DNA of 64,000 nucleotides from Rhizobiales bacterium 62-47 (GCA_001899255.1 MKVX01000020.1:124001-188000), one strand, 5' to 3'; counted from the stretch's first letter, positions 38,998 to 48,877 are shown. Numbers and translations are program-made. Notes: generated by a model not told the origin, from the sequence alone.

Positions 38998-40980
38998 ATG
39001 TCCGGTACCAAAATCCTGTGGGGACCGATCACCGTCGTCTTCCTCATCGTGCTCGTCACCACTTGGGGCGCGACCCAATATGTCGCATGGAGTCTCGGCT
39101 ATCAGGCGCAGCTTGGCCACCCGTGGCTTAAGCTGCTCGGCGTGCCCGTCTATTTTCCCCTCGCCATTATATGGTGGTGGTACTTCTACGACGCCTATGC
39201 GCCGGGGATCTTCGCAACGGGCGGGATCATCGCAGCGTCCGGCGGCATCATTGCCATCGCTGTCGCCATCGGCATGTCGGTCTGGCGAGCGCGCGAGCAG
39301 AAGAATGTCGCTACCTATGGCTCGGCGCGCTGGGCCGAGAAGCCTGAGATCAAGGCCGCGGGTCTGCTCGATCCCGATGGCGTGGTGCTCGGCCGCTACG
39401 AGCATGAGTATTTGCGCCACGACGGCCCGGAGCATGTGCTGTGCTTCGCGCCGACCCGATCGGGCAAGGGCGTCGGCCTTGTCGTGCCGTCGCTTCTGAC
39501 CTGGCCGGGCTCGGCCATTGTTCACGACATCAAGGGTGAGAACTGGATTCTAACCGCAGGCTTCCGGTCGCAGCACGGCCGGGTGCTGCTGTTCGACCCG
39601 ACCAACCCGAAGTCGTCAGCCTACAATCCGCTGCTCGAGGTGCGGCGCGGTGAATGGGAGGTGCGGGACGTCCAAAACATCGCCGACATCCTGGTCGATC
39701 CGGAAGGATCACTCGACAAACGGAACCATTGGGAGAAAACGAGCCACTCGCTTCTCGTCGGTGCGATCCTGCATGTTCTCTATGCCGAGCCCGACAAGAC
39801 GCTGGCCGGCGTCGCCGGCTTCCTCTCCGATCCGAAACGCCCGGTCGAATCCACGCTGCGCGCCATGATGAGGACCACGCATCTCGGCAAGGCGGGACCG
39901 CATCCCGTCGTCGCCAGCGCTGCGCGCGAGTTGCTCAACAAATCCGACAACGAGCGCTCCGGCGTGCTGTCCACCGCCATGTCGTTTCTCGGCCTCTACC
40001 GCGATCCTGTCATCGCGGAGGTCACGCGCCGCTGCGACTGGAGAATCCGCGACATCGTTGGCGGCGAGCGGCCAACCACGCTCTACCTCGTGGTGCCGCC
40101 ATCGGACATCAATCGCACCAAGCCGCTGATCCGGTTGCTGCTGAACCAGATCGGCCGCCGCCTGACCGAGGATCTGCAAGCGAAAGCCGGACGCCATCGC
40201 CTGCTGCTGATGCTGGATGAATTCCCCGCCTTGGGGAGGTTAGATTTTTTCGAGACCGCGCTGGCCTTCATGGCGGGCTACGGGTTGAAGAGTTTCTTAA
40301 TCTCACAGTCGCTGAACCAGATCGAGAAAGCCTACGGGCCGAACAATTCGATCCTCGACAACTGCCATGTGAGGGTGAGCTTCGCCACCAATGACGAGCG
40401 AACGGCCAAACGTGTCTCCGATGCCCTCGGCACAGCGACCGAGATGAAGGCGATGAAGAACTATGCTGGGCACCGGCTGTCGCCTTGGCTTGGCCATCTG
40501 ATGGTGTCGCGCTCGGAAACTGCCCGCCAATTGCTGACGCCCGGCGAAATCATGCAGCTTCCGTCGACCGACGAGATCGTCATGGTCGCGGGCATCCCGC
40601 CGATCCGGGCGAAGAAGGCGCGCTATTACGAGGACGCCCGCCTCCGGGAGCGTGTGCTGTCGCCGCCAGAGCCGAAACGTCCCAACACAAACCACCTCGA
40701 CGATTGGAGCACCCTGCCGATCCCGGCGCGGCCGGAGCCGGATGAGTCGCAATCGGCAAAACGATCCGACAACGATGACCCGACGCAATCCGAACGCCGG
40801 CTGCAACACGAACTCCATCGCGTGAAGCCGGTGGAGAAGAAGGCGCCGATCGACAACGAGTTCGAGCCGCCCGACGATCCTGACGAGGACGACGCTGTGC
40901 GCAATCGACGGATGCTCCGTCAGATGCAGGGCCTCGCTCGGCAGGTCTCGCTCGATCCCGGCGACAACATGGAGTTGTGA
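38998..40980 (+). CDS. traG: Type IV coupling protein TraG (VirD4-like)
   Basis: 660 residues. Three hydrophobic segments lie in the first 100 residues. Walker A is APTRSGKGVG near 151, Walker B LLLMLDEFPALG near 402, and the coupling-protein sequence SFLISQSLNQIEKAYGPNNSIL follows. The last 110 residues are acidic and disordered. It is a hexameric ATPase at the inner membrane that hands the relaxase-DNA complex to the channel. 24 bp after the relaxase gene. Confidence 0.95.
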   Translation: MSGTKILWGPITVVFLIVLVTTWGATQYVAWSLGYQAQLGHPWLKLLGVPVYFPLAIIWWWYFYDAYAPGIFATGGIIAASGGIIAIAVAIGMSVWRAREQKNVATYGSARWAEKPEIKAAGLLDPDGVVLGRYEHEYLRHDGPEHVLCFAPTRSGKGVGLVVPSLLTWPGSAIVHDIKGENWILTAGFRSQHGRVLLFDPTNPKSSAYNPLLEVRRGEWEVRDVQNIADILVDPEGSLDKRNHWEKTSHSLLVGAILHVLYAEPDKTLAGVAGFLSDPKRPVESTLRAMMRTTHLGKAGPHPVVASAARELLNKSDNERSGVLSTAMSFLGLYRDPVIAEVTRRCDWRIRDIVGGERPTTLYLVVPPSDINRTKPLIRLLLNQIGRRLTEDLQAKAGRHRLLLMLDEFPALGRLDFFETALAFMAGYGLKSFLISQSLNQIEKAYGPNNSILDNCHVRVSFATNDERTAKRVSDALGTATEMKAMKNYAGHRLSPWLGHLMVSRSETARQLLTPGEIMQLPSTDEIVMVAGIPPIRAKKARYYEDARLRERVLSPPEPKRPNTNHLDDWSTLPIPARPEPDESQSAKRSDNDDPTQSERRLQHELHRVKPVEKKAPIDNEFEPPDDPDEDDAVRNRRMLRQMQGLARQVSLDPGDNMEL

Positions 40981-40985
40981 ACGCC

Positions 40986-41432
40986 ATGGCCAACATCAGG
41001 AAGAAAACGAAATTCACGGTCTATCTCGATCCCGATGTCACCAGGTCGCTCGCCGATTTCGCCGCGCGCCGCGATCAGTCGCAGTCGATGATCGCGGAAG
41101 CCGCGATCGCCTCGTTCCTGTCGCCGGACGATGCCGAGCGCCGCGAAGCGGTTGTTGCCAAGCGACTCGACCAACTCGATCGCCGCATGGCACGGCTGGA
41201 GCGCGATGTCGGCATCGCTGTCGAAACTCTGGCGGTGTTCGTCCGATTCTGGACCACCACCACACCTGCCTTGCCAGAACCCGCCGCGCAGGCCGCACGT
41301 GCCCTCGCCAGCAAGCGTTATGAAGCCTTCATCACCGCGCTCGGCAGACGACTGGCGAAGGGACCGAAGCTGCGGCAGGAGATTTCGGAGGATGTCGATA
41401 CGGCCGGAGCCGGTCATGAAGCGGAGGGATAG
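40986..41432 (+). CDS. Ribbon-helix-helix protein after traG
   Basis: 148 residues from MANIRKKTKFTVYLDPDVTRSL; a GTG nine bases earlier is possible. The RHH domain is at the start (KFTVYLDPDVTRSLADFAARRDQSQSMIAEAAI). A helix (EAVVAKRLDQLDRRMARLERDVGIAVETLAVFVRFW) that may form a coiled coil or membrane contact follows. Such CopG-type genes are constant between traG and trbB in this ICE family and may control the transfer genes or bind the origin of transfer. Confidence 0.85.
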   Translation: MANIRKKTKFTVYLDPDVTRSLADFAARRDQSQSMIAEAAIASFLSPDDAERREAVVAKRLDQLDRRMARLERDVGIAVETLAVFVRFWTTTTPALPEPAAQAARALASKRYEAFITALGRRLAKGPKLRQEISEDVDTAGAGHEAEG

Positions 41433-41469
41433 CGGCCTTGTAGGGATCGGGGTTAAGGCGTATATACAG

Positions 41470-41485
41470 TCCCGTATCTACGGGA
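41470..41485. promoter_or_regulatory. Inverted repeat before vapBC, candidate operator
   Basis: TCCCGTA and TACGGGA are exact reverse complements around TC, and overlap the ribosome site GGGAGG of the antitoxin gene. TATATAC just upstream may be the -10 box. VapBC complexes bind such sites and repress their own promoter. Confidence 0.65.
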
Positions 41486-41492
41486 GGTTGCC

Positions 41493-41753
41493 GTGCCCCA
41501 CATCGCCAAGGTTTTCCAGTCCGGCAACTCTCAGGCCGTGCGGTTGCCGAAGGATTTTCGTTTCACCGTCGATGAGGTCGAAGTCTCACGCGAGGGTGAC
41601 GCCGTGATCCTGCGTCCGCGGCCGGATGCCTCCGGACGCTGGGCGTCGCTGCGGGCGGCCGTCGAGCGCGGCTTTAGCGCGGATTTCATGGCCGAAGGCC
41701 GGGAGCAGCCTGACGAGCAGAAGCGTCCCGATCTCGACCGGGCGTTTCCATGA
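41493..41753 (+). CDS. vapB: VapB-type antitoxin
   Basis: 86 residues with a GTG start. The N-terminal half is an AbrB/MazE-like swapped-hairpin domain (AKVFQSGNSQAVRLPKDFRFTVDEVEVSREGDAVILRP); the C-terminal half (SLRAAVERGFSADFMAEGREQP) is the toxin-binding tail. It overlaps vapC by four bases. It is the second toxin-antitoxin pair of the element. Confidence 0.92.
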   Translation: MPHIAKVFQSGNSQAVRLPKDFRFTVDEVEVSREGDAVILRPRPDASGRWASLRAAVERGFSADFMAEGREQPDEQKRPDLDRAFP

Positions 41754-42157
41754 CGACATGGCTTCTCGACACCAATGCTGTCATCGCGTTGGTGACGCGC
41801 CGGTCGGAGGCGCTCTTGCGCAAGGTTGAATCCTGCGAGCCTGGCGCGCTCGCGGTTTCTTCCGTGGTCGCCCATGAACTCTACTTCGGCGCCTATCGCA
41901 GCCAGAGAGTGGACTTCAACCTCGAAACACTTCGGCTGCTCTTTACGGATCTCGAAATTCTCGATCTCGAGCGTGAGGATGCGCGGGCGGCCGGCGAGAT
42001 CAGGGCGGAGCTTGCGCGGCGCGGCACGCCGGTCGGCCCCTATGACGTCCTGATCGCCGGTCAAGCGATGGCGCGCGGCCTGCCGCTCGTCACCAACAAC
42101 ACCGCCGAGTTCGAGCGCGTCGCCGGATTGCGGCTGGAGGATTGGACCAAGGATTGA
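41750..42157 (+). CDS. vapC: VapC-type PIN-domain toxin
   Basis: 135 residues. The PIN acidic residues are visible: LLDTNAVIALV (Asp7), SSVVAHELYFGA (Glu near 44), and PVGPYDVLIAGQA followed by LVTNNTAEFERV. VapC toxins are Mg-dependent RNases that cut initiator tRNA or rRNA. Inserted between the traG-RHH unit and the trb operon, so loss of the conjugation region would also lose the antitoxin. Confidence 0.93.
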   Translation: MTTWLLDTNAVIALVTRRSEALLRKVESCEPGALAVSSVVAHELYFGAYRSQRVDFNLETLRLLFTDLEILDLEREDARAAGEIRAELARRGTPVGPYDVLIAGQAMARGLPLVTNNTAEFERVAGLRLEDWTKD

Positions 42158-42377
42158 TGCTCGCAGCAACGCAGTTGCTCGGCCATCTGTCGACAAAGTC
42201 CAGATCCGCGCAGGTCGCTGATTCGAAATCCATCCGCTCACACGAAGACCCGCGGGCGCAGGCGATACCGCCGTTCTCCTGTATTTGCACGCTACGCTGC
42301 TACTACGACCGAAACTTGTTGAACGAACCCGACTTGAGTCTCTTTTAGTCATCCCCATCCGGGGACCTGTCTGTTGC

Positions 42378-42397
42378 GCCCCGTGAGGAAACGGGGC
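42378..42397 (+). promoter_or_regulatory. Hairpin in front of trbB
   Basis: GCCCCGT and ACGGGGC form a perfect 7-bp stem with GAGGAA in the loop, five bases before the trbB ATG. The loop shows a ribosome-site-like sequence, so the hairpin may control translation of the whole trb operon. The 244-bp gap upstream (42158-42401) holds no gene and probably the trb promoter. Confidence 0.5.
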
Positions 42398-42401
42398 GGG
42401 T

Positions 42402-43382
42402 ATGACTTCCAACCACCATAAGCCGGAGGCGATCGCACGCGGCGCGCGCATGTTGCGCACCGCGCTTGGACCGGCGATCGCGCGGTTTCTGGAAGACCCT
42501 GTCGTCGTCGAAGTGATGCTGAACCCGGACGGGCGATTGTGGATCGACCGCCTGTCCGAAGGGCTGGCCGACACCGGCGAGATGATGTCGGCGGCCGACG
42601 GCGAACGCATCATCCGCCTGGTCGCACATCATGTCGGGGCGGAGGTCCATCCCCGCTCGCCGCGCGTGTCGGCCGAACTGCCGGAGACCGGCGAACGCTT
42701 CGAGGGTCTGTTGCCCCCGGTCGTCGCAGCGCCCGCCTTCGCCATCCGCAAACCGGCCGTCGCGGTGTTCACGCTCGACGACTATGTTGCCGCCGGCATC
42801 ATGACCGTCGATCAAGCGGAAACCCTGCGCGCGGCCGTCGCGTCCCGCGCCAACATCCTCGTCGCCGGCGGCACTTCGACCGGGAAGACCACGCTGACAA
42901 ACGCGCTGCTCGCCGAAGTCGCGAAGGGCGCCGATCGCGTCGTTATCATCGAGGACACCCGCGAGTTGCAATGCGCCGCGCCCAACCTCGTCGCGATGCG
43001 CACGAAGGATGGCGTCGCGACACTCTCCGATCTCGTGCGCTCGTCGTTGCGCCTCCGCCCCGACCGCATCCCGATCGGCGAGGTACGCGGCGCGGAAGCG
43101 CTCGACCTCTTGAAAGCGTGGGGGACGGGACACCCCGGCGGCATCGGCACGATTCACGCCGGCACCGGCATCGGCGCGCTGCGCCGTCTCGAACAGCTCA
43201 TTCAGGAAGCCGTCATCACCGTTCCGCGTGCGCTGATCGCGGAGACCGTCGACCTCGTTGCCGTCCTCTCAGGTCGCGGCTCCGCGCGCCGGCTGGCCGA
43301 ACTGGCCCGTGTCGACGGGCTCGGTCCCGATGGCGACTACCGCATCACTCCAGCCACCCCGAACACAGGAGAATCCGAATGA
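42402..43382 (+). CDS. trbB: TrbB, VirB11-type ATPase of the T4SS
   Basis: 326 residues. Walker A is [10 protein letters not shown] near residue 155, the Asp box [11 protein letters not shown], Walker B-like [11 protein letters not shown], and the His box [15 protein letters not shown] hexameric cytoplasmic ATPase that powers pilus assembly and transfer. First gene of the trbBCDEJKLFGI operon, in the order typical of IncP and rhizobial systems. Its stop overlaps trbC. Confidence 0.96.
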   Translation: MTSNHHKPEAIARGARMLRTALGPAIARFLEDPVVVEVMLNPDGRLWIDRLSEGLADTGEMMSAADGERIIRLVAHHVGAEVHPRSPRVSAELPETGERFEGLLPPVVAAPAFAIRKPAVAVFTLDDYVAAGIMTVDQAETLRAAVASRANILVAGGTSTGKTTLTNALLAEVAKGADRVVIIEDTRELQCAAPNLVAMRTKDGVATLSDLVRSSLRLRPDRIPIGEVRGAEALDLLKAWGTGHPGGIGTIHAGTGIGALRRLEQLIQEAVITVPRALIAETVDLVAVLSGRGSARRLAELARVDGLGPDGDYRITPATPNTGESE

Positions 43383-43711
43383 TTCGCACTACGATGCGCG
43401 TCCGCCGTTTGATAACGACGGCCGCCGCTTTCACCTACGTCAACCTCGTTCTTGTGCCCGCCGCTCAAGCCTCCGGCTCGTCCATGCCGTGGGAACAGCC
43501 ACTGGAAAAGATCCTTCAGTCGGTCGAAGGACCCGTCGCCAAGATCGTCGCCGTCATCATCATCATCGTCACCGGCCTGACGCTGGCGTTCGGCGATTCG
43601 TCCGGAGGCTTCCGTCGCCTGATCCAGATCGTGTTCGGCCTGTCGATCGCTTTCGCGGCGTCGAGCTTCTTCCTGTCGTTCTTCTCGTTCGGCGGCGGAG
43701 CGCTCGTCTGA
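43379..43711 (+). CDS. trbC: TrbC, VirB2-type pilin
   Basis: 110 residues. A long signal peptide (VRRLITTAAAFTYVNLVLVPAAQA) precedes a mature part of two membrane helices (VAKIVAVIIIIVTGLTLAFG and LIQIVFGLSIAFAASSFFLS) around a short loop (DSSGGFRR). It is processed by signal peptidase and by TraF (35275) to make the pilus subunit. Starts in the ATGA overlap with trbB; an alternative ATG lies 15 bases on. Confidence 0.93.
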   Translation: MIRTTMRVRRLITTAAAFTYVNLVLVPAAQASGSSMPWEQPLEKILQSVEGPVAKIVAVIIIIVTGLTLAFGDSSGGFRRLIQIVFGLSIAFAASSFFLSFFSFGGGALV

Positions 43712-43992
43712 TGGCGGTGGCTTTCGAACAACTCGACGCCGTGCCGGGATTTACCGCTCCCGTCCATCGGGCGTTGACCGAGCACATCATGCTCGGCGGC
43801 GCTCCCAGAAGTATCGCCATCATGAATAGCACGCTCGCCGGCGCAGTCGGCCTCGGCCTGCGCCTCTGGCTGGTCGGCCTTGTCATCTGGGCGATCGGTC
43901 ACTTCGCCGCCGTCTGGGCGGCGAAGCGCGATCCGCTGTTCGTGGAAGTCGGGCGAAGGCATCTGCGCATCCCGGCTTTTCTGGCGGTGTGA
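43711..43992 (+). CDS. trbD: TrbD, VirB3-type membrane protein
   Basis: 93 residues. FTAPVHRALTEHIMLGGAPRSIAIMN is the VirB3/TrbD signature, followed by one or two membrane helices (AGAVGLGLRLWLVGLVIWAIGHF) and the tail RDPLFVEVGRRHLRIP. It anchors TrbE to the inner membrane complex. One-base overlap with trbC and 13 bp before trbE. Confidence 0.94.
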   Translation: MAVAFEQLDAVPGFTAPVHRALTEHIMLGGAPRSIAIMNSTLAGAVGLGLRLWLVGLVIWAIGHFAAVWAAKRDPLFVEVGRRHLRIPAFLAV

Positions 43993-44005
43993 GGGAGACA
44001 CGCAC

Positions 44006-46444
44006 ATGATGAATCTTGCCGAATATCGTCGCGTCGCTTCTCGCCTTGCCGACTATTTGCCCTGGGTCGCGCTCGTTTCTGAAGGCGTCGTCCTCAACAA
44101 GGACGGCAGCTTCCAGCGCACGGCGCGCTTTCGCGGTCCCGATCTGGATTCCGCCGTGGCGGCCGAGCTGGTCGCGGTCGCCGGCCGCATCAACAACGCC
44201 TTCCGCCGTCTCGGCTCGGGCTGGAGTATCTTCGTCGAGGCGCAGCGCCATGAAGCCGCGACCTATCCGAACAGCAGGTTTCCCGATCCGGCTTCCGCTC
44301 TGGTCGATGCCGAACGCAAGGCCGACTTCGAGGAAGCGGGCGCGCATTTCGTGTCGAGCTACTTCCTCACATTCCTCTATTTGCCGCCGGCCGAGGAAGC
44401 GGCGCGCACGGAAGCCTGGCTCTACGAAGGACGCGAACGCTCAGGCGTCGATCCCCATGAAATCCTGCGCGCCTTCACCGATCGCACCGACCGCGTGCTG
44501 GCGCTGCTCGATGGCTTCATGCCCGAATGCGCCTGGCTCGACGATGCGCAAACACTGACCTACCTGCATTCCTGCGTTTCGACGAAGCGTCATCTCGTCC
44601 GCGTGCCGGAGACGCCGATCTATCTCGACGCGCTACTGACCGACCAGCCGCTGACCGGCGGCCTGGAGCCGCGCCTTGGCGACCAGCATCTGCGCATCCT
44701 CACCATCGTCGGGTTCCCCACCACGACGACGCCCGGTCTGCTCGATGAGCTGAACCGGCTGCCGTTTCCCTATCGCTGGAGCACGCGCGCGATTCTGCTC
44801 GACAAGCTGGAGGCGACCAGGTTGTTGACGAAGATCAGGCGGCAATGGTTCGCCAAGCGCAAGTCGATCGCAGCCATCCTGAAAGAGGTGATGACCAACG
44901 AGCAATCCGTGCTCGTGGACACCGACGCCGCCAACAAGGCGGCCGACGCCGACGTCGCGCTGCAAGAACTTGGCGCCGATGTGGCAGGCATGGCCTACGT
45001 CACCACGACGATCACAGTCTGGGATGCCGATCCTCGCCTTGCCGATGAGAAACTGCGCCTCGTCGAGAAGGTGATCCAGGGTCGTGATTTCACCGCCATG
45101 ATTGAGTCGGTGAACGCAGTCGATGCCTGGCTCGGCTCGCTACCGGGGCACGCTTACGCCAACGTCCGCCAGCCGCCGATCTCGACGCTCAATCTCGCCC
45201 ATATGATCCCGCTCTCCGCAATGTGGGCGGGGCCGGAACGCGACGAGCACTTCGGCGCACCCCCGCTGCTTTACGGCAGGACCGAGGGAAGCACTCCGTT
45301 CCGGTTTTCCCTCCATGTCGGCGATGTCGGTCACACGCTCGTCGTCGGACCGACCGGCGCGGGCAAGTCCGTCCTGCTCGCGCTGATGGCTTTGCAGTTC
45401 CGACGCTACGACCGATCGCAGGTGTTCGCCTTCGACTTCGGCGGTTCGATCCGCGCGGCTGCCCTCGCCATGGGCGGCGACTGGCACGATCTCGGCGGCG
45501 GACTGACCGAAGGCTCCGACGCTTCCGTGGCGCTCCAGCCGCTTGCCCGCATCCATGACACTTACGAGCGAGCCTGGGCGGCGGACTGGATCGTCGCGAT
45601 CCTGATGCGCGAGGGCGTCGCGATCACGCCCGAGGTGAAGGAGCATCTTTGGACGACATTGACCTCGCTCGCCTCCGCGCCGGTCGAGGAACGCACCATT
45701 ACCGGCCTCACCGTGCTGCTCCAGTCGAACGACCTGAAGCAGGCTTTGCGCCCATATTGCGTCGGCGGTCCCTATGGCCGGCTGCTCGACGCGGAATCCG
45801 AGCATCTCGGCAATTCGCGTTGCCAAGCGTTCGAGATCGAGGGTCTCGTCGGGACCGGCGCGGCGCCTGCTGTGCTCGCTTATCTGTTCCATCGCATTGG
45901 CGACCGCCTCGACGGCCGCCCGACGCTGCTCATCATCGACGAGGGCTGGCTCGCCCTCGATGACGAAGGGTTCGCCGGCCAACTCCGCGAATGGCTGAAA
46001 ACCCTGCGCAAGAAGAACGCCAGCGTCATTTTCGCCACGCAGTCGCTGTCCGACATCGACAATTCCGCCATCGCGCCGGCCATCATCGAGAGCTGCCCGA
46101 CACGGCTGCTGTTGCCGAACGAGCGCGCCATCGAGCCGCAGATTACTTCGATTTATCGGCGGTTTGGCTTGAACGACCGCCAGATTGAGATTCTGGCGAG
46201 GGCGACGCCGAAGCGCGACTACTACTGCCAGTCGCGGCGCGGCAATCGTCTGTTCGAGCTGGGCCTGTCCGATATCGGGCTCGCGCTCTGCGCCGCGTCG
46301 TCCAAGTCCGACCAGACGCTGATCGCGCAGATCGTCGCCGAGCACGGCCGCGATGGCTTCCTCACGGCATGGCTCAACGCTCGCGATGTGAGCTGGGCGG
46401 TCGATCTCATTCCCAACCTCATCAACAAGGAGACGTCCTCATGA
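44006..46444 (+). CDS. trbE: TrbE, VirB4-type ATPase of the T4SS
   Basis: 812 residues from MMNLAEYRRVASRLADYLPW. The N-terminal half is the CagE/VirB4 N-domain; Walker A is VVGPTGAGKS near residue 447, Walker B TLLIIDEGW near 640, with FATQSLSDIDNS after it. The largest energy subunit of the channel. Complete in length. Stop overlaps trbJ by four bases. Confidence 0.96.
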   Translation: MMNLAEYRRVASRLADYLPWVALVSEGVVLNKDGSFQRTARFRGPDLDSAVAAELVAVAGRINNAFRRLGSGWSIFVEAQRHEAATYPNSRFPDPASALVDAERKADFEEAGAHFVSSYFLTFLYLPPAEEAARTEAWLYEGRERSGVDPHEILRAFTDRTDRVLALLDGFMPECAWLDDAQTLTYLHSCVSTKRHLVRVPETPIYLDALLTDQPLTGGLEPRLGDQHLRILTIVGFPTTTTPGLLDELNRLPFPYRWSTRAILLDKLEATRLLTKIRRQWFAKRKSIAAILKEVMTNEQSVLVDTDAANKAADADVALQELGADVAGMAYVTTTITVWDADPRLADEKLRLVEKVIQGRDFTAMIESVNAVDAWLGSLPGHAYANVRQPPISTLNLAHMIPLSAMWAGPERDEHFGAPPLLYGRTEGSTPFRFSLHVGDVGHTLVVGPTGAGKSVLLALMALQFRRYDRSQVFAFDFGGSIRAAALAMGGDWHDLGGGLTEGSDASVALQPLARIHDTYERAWAADWIVAILMREGVAITPEVKEHLWTTLTSLASAPVEERTITGLTVLLQSNDLKQALRPYCVGGPYGRLLDAESEHLGNSRCQAFEIEGLVGTGAAPAVLAYLFHRIGDRLDGRPTLLIIDEGWLALDDEGFAGQLREWLKTLRKKNASVIFATQSLSDIDNSAIAPAIIESCPTRLLLPNERAIEPQITSIYRRFGLNDRQIEILARATPKRDYYCQSRRGNRLFELGLSDIGLALCAASSKSDQTLIAQIVAEHGRDGFLTAWLNARDVSWAVDLIPNLINKETSS

Positions 46445-47196
46445 CCCTGCGCCAGTCCTGTGCAGCGCGGCTCGCTATCGCGCTGCTTTCCGCGCCGATC
46501 ATAATTTCGCCCTTCCTCGTCACGACCGCACACGCGCTCATCGTGTTCGATCCGTCGAACTATGCGCAAAACGTGCTGACCGCCGCGCGCGCTCTTCAGC
46601 AGATCAACAACCAGATCACCAGCCTGCAAAATCAGGCACAGATGCTCATCAACCAGGCGCGCAACCTGGCGAGCCTGCCGTATTCGGCGCTCCAGCAACT
46701 TCAACAGAACGTCCAGCGCACCCAGCAGCTCCTAAGTCAGGCCCAGGGCATCGCGTTCAATGCGCAGCAGATCGACCAGGCGTTCCAAAAACAATACGGC
46801 AATGTGGCGATGTCGGCGAGCGATCAGCAACTCGTCGCCGATGCCCGTACCCGCTGGCAGAATACGGTTGGTAGCTTGCAGGACGCGATGCGCGTGCAAG
46901 CCGGCGTGGTCGGCAACATAGACGGCAATCGCACGCAAATGGCCACGCTCGTCACCCAGAGCCAAGGGGCGACCGGCGCGTTGCAGGCAACGCAGGCCGG
47001 CAACCAGATCCTCGCGCTCCAGTCGCAGCAGCTTTCCGATCTCGTTGCGCTTCTGTCGGCCAACGGTCGCGCGAGCGCGCTGACCGAGGCCGAGCGTGCC
47101 ACCGCGGCCGAACAGGCGCGCGAGCAACGCCGCCGCTTCCTCACGCCGGGTTCGGGCTACCAGCCTGGCAATGCGCAGATGTTCAACGGCAACTGA
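46441..47196 (+). CDS. trbJ: TrbJ, VirB5-type periplasmic protein
   Basis: 251 residues. A signal peptide ends near TTAHA, followed by VFDPSNYAQNVLTAARALQQ, the typical start of mature TrbJ. Most of the rest is Gln-rich coiled coil (INNQITSLQNQAQMLINQ). VirB5-like proteins sit at the pilus tip and help contact the recipient. Coupled to trbE by overlap. Confidence 0.94.
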   Translation: MTLRQSCAARLAIALLSAPIIISPFLVTTAHALIVFDPSNYAQNVLTAARALQQINNQITSLQNQAQMLINQARNLASLPYSALQQLQQNVQRTQQLLSQAQGIAFNAQQIDQAFQKQYGNVAMSASDQQLVADARTRWQNTVGSLQDAMRVQAGVVGNIDGNRTQMATLVTQSQGATGALQATQAGNQILALQSQQLSDLVALLSANGRASALTEAERATAAEQAREQRRRFLTPGSGYQPGNAQMFNGN

Positions 47197-47206
47197 GGGC
47201 GCGCGC

Positions 47207-47494
47207 ATGGACGGCAAGTTGCTGGCGCGGATTGGCGCGATCGTCTTCGTCGCGACCGCCATCACAATGACGGTGATCGAGCTTACTCGCAAGGACGACG
47301 CACCGGCAGAGCAGCCGCCACGGCTGATCCAGCCCGAGCGCGATCCGGTGCGCGAGGGCCAGCTTCGGTGCCAGGAGCTTGGCCAGCAGGCTGCGAGCGA
47401 CGCGGAATGTCTGCGCGTCTGGACCGAAACCCGCAACAGATTCCTCGGCCACAGGTCGGTATCCACGTCGCCGACGTCCAACGGAAGGCGGTGA
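47207..47494 (+). CDS. trbK: TrbK-type entry-exclusion protein
   Basis: 95 residues. An N-terminal membrane segment (IGAIVFVATAITMTVIEL) is followed by a periplasmic part with two Cys (RCQELGQQAASDAECLRVW), the pattern of TrbK-alt proteins. Unlike IncP TrbK it has no lipobox. Located between trbJ and trbL as usual. It should reduce redundant transfer between cells that already carry the element. Confidence 0.9.
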   Translation: MDGKLLARIGAIVFVATAITMTVIELTRKDDAPAEQPPRLIQPERDPVREGQLRCQELGQQAASDAECLRVWTETRNRFLGHRSVSTSPTSNGRR

Positions 47495-47497
47495 ACC

Positions 47498-48877
47498 ATG
47501 AGCGGCGCGGGCGTCATCGACAATTTCCTCGGGGTATTCACCCGATACATCGACTCCGGCTTCGGGCTGTTGTCCGGCGAAGTCGGCTTCATCGCCACCA
47601 CGCTGATCGTCATCGACGTGACGCTCGCGGCCCTGTTCTGGAGCTGGGGCGCGGACGACGACATCATGGCGCGATTGGTGAAGAAGACACTGTTCGTCGG
47701 CGTCTTCGCCTATCTCATTTCCAACTGGAACAATCTCGCGAAGATCATCTTCGACAGTTTCGCCGGCCTTGGTCTGAAGGCGAGCGGCACCGGCTTCACC
47801 GTGCAGGATCTGCTCCGCCCCGGCAAGGTCGCGCAGACCGGCCTCGATGCTGCGCGGCCGCTGCTCGAATCCATCTCGCCATTGATGGGCTGGATCGCAG
47901 TGTTCGAGAACCTGATCCAGATCGCCTGCCTGCTGTTTGCTTGGGCGCTCGTCATCCTCGCCTTCTTCATTCTGGCGATCCAGCTTTTCGTGACGCTGAT
48001 CGAGTTCAAGCTGTCCACGCTTGCCGGATTCGTGCTGATCCCGTTCGGCCTGTTTGGCAAGACTGCCTTCATGGCCGAAAGGGTCCTGGGAAACGTCGTC
48101 TCGTCCGGCATCAAGGTACTGGTGCTCGCCGTCGTCATCGGTATCGGCTCGACGCTGTTTAGCCAGTTCACGCAAGGATTCGGGGGCAATACGCCGTCCG
48201 TTGACGACGCGATGGCCATTGTTCTTGCCGCCTTGTCGCTCCTCGGTCTCGGCATCTTCGGCCCCGGCATCGCCAACGGCCTCGTGTCCGGCGGCCCGCA
48301 GCTCGGCGCCGGTGCAGCCATCGGCACCGGCCTTGCGGTTGGAGGCGCTGCCCTTGCCACTGGCGGCGGTGCGATGCTGGCGGCGCGAGGTGGAGCGGCA
48401 GCTCTTGCCGGCGGCGCGGCAGCAGTGCGTGGCGGCGCTGCCGCGGCAGGGGCCTCGTCGTCGGCTTACACGCTCGGTTCGCTGGGGCAGTCAGGCGCGG
48501 CCGGCGTCGCTTCCGGACTTGGCGGTGTTGCTCGCGCAGCCGGCTCCGTAGCCGTTTCGCCCCTTAAGCGCGCCGCCGCGCGTGCCGCCGACAGCGTTAA
48601 ATCAAGCTATGTGGGCGGTGCCAATGGTTCGTTCGCGGCGACCGGCGGCTCCTCGACCATGGGCACGGTCGGCGGCGGCGCGGCAGCCGCTAATGACGCC
48701 TCCATCTCCGCCAGCGCATCGGCCAGCGCTCCGAACACTCCGCCGGCTTGGGCGCAACGTATGCGGCGCGGCGGACACATGAGTCATGCCGTCCAGACTA
48801 CCGCACATGCCGTCCGCTCCGGCGATAGCCATGGTTCCGGCTCTTCCGTCAATCTTTCCGAAAGCGATCGCAAATGA
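47498..48877 (+). CDS. trbL: TrbL, VirB6-type channel protein
   Basis: 459 residues. About six membrane helices lie in residues 30-270 (for example LLFAWALVILAFFILAIQLF and LVLAVVIGIGSTLF). The last 180 residues are Gly/Ala/Ser-rich (GAAIGTGLAVGGAALATGGG) and probably face the periplasm or cytoplasm as a flexible tail, as in other TrbL proteins. Forms the inner-membrane pore. Stop overlaps trbF. Confidence 0.95.
   Translation: MSGAGVIDNFLGVFTRYIDSGFGLLSGEVGFIATTLIVIDVTLAALFWSWGADDDIMARLVKKTLFVGVFAYLISNWNNLAKIIFDSFAGLGLKASGTGFTVQDLLRPGKVAQTGLDAARPLLESISPLMGWIAVFENLIQIACLLFAWALVILAFFILAIQLFVTLIEFKLSTLAGFVLIPFGLFGKTAFMAERVLGNVVSSGIKVLVLAVVIGIGSTLFSQFTQGFGGNTPSVDDAMAIVLAALSLLGLGIFGPGIANGLVSGGPQLGAGAAIGTGLAVGGAALATGGGAMLAARGGAAALAGGAAAVRGGAAAAGASSSAYTLGSLGQSGAAGVASGLGGVARAAGSVAVSPLKRAAARAADSVKSSYVGGANGSFAATGGSSTMGTVGGGAAAANDASISASASASAPNTPPAWAQRMRRGGHMSHAVQTTAHAVRSGDSHGSGSSVNLSESDRK

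Noticed and set aside
45140..46345. A 401-codon minus-strand open frame
   Set aside because: Antisense to the ATPase half of trbE; not family-like.
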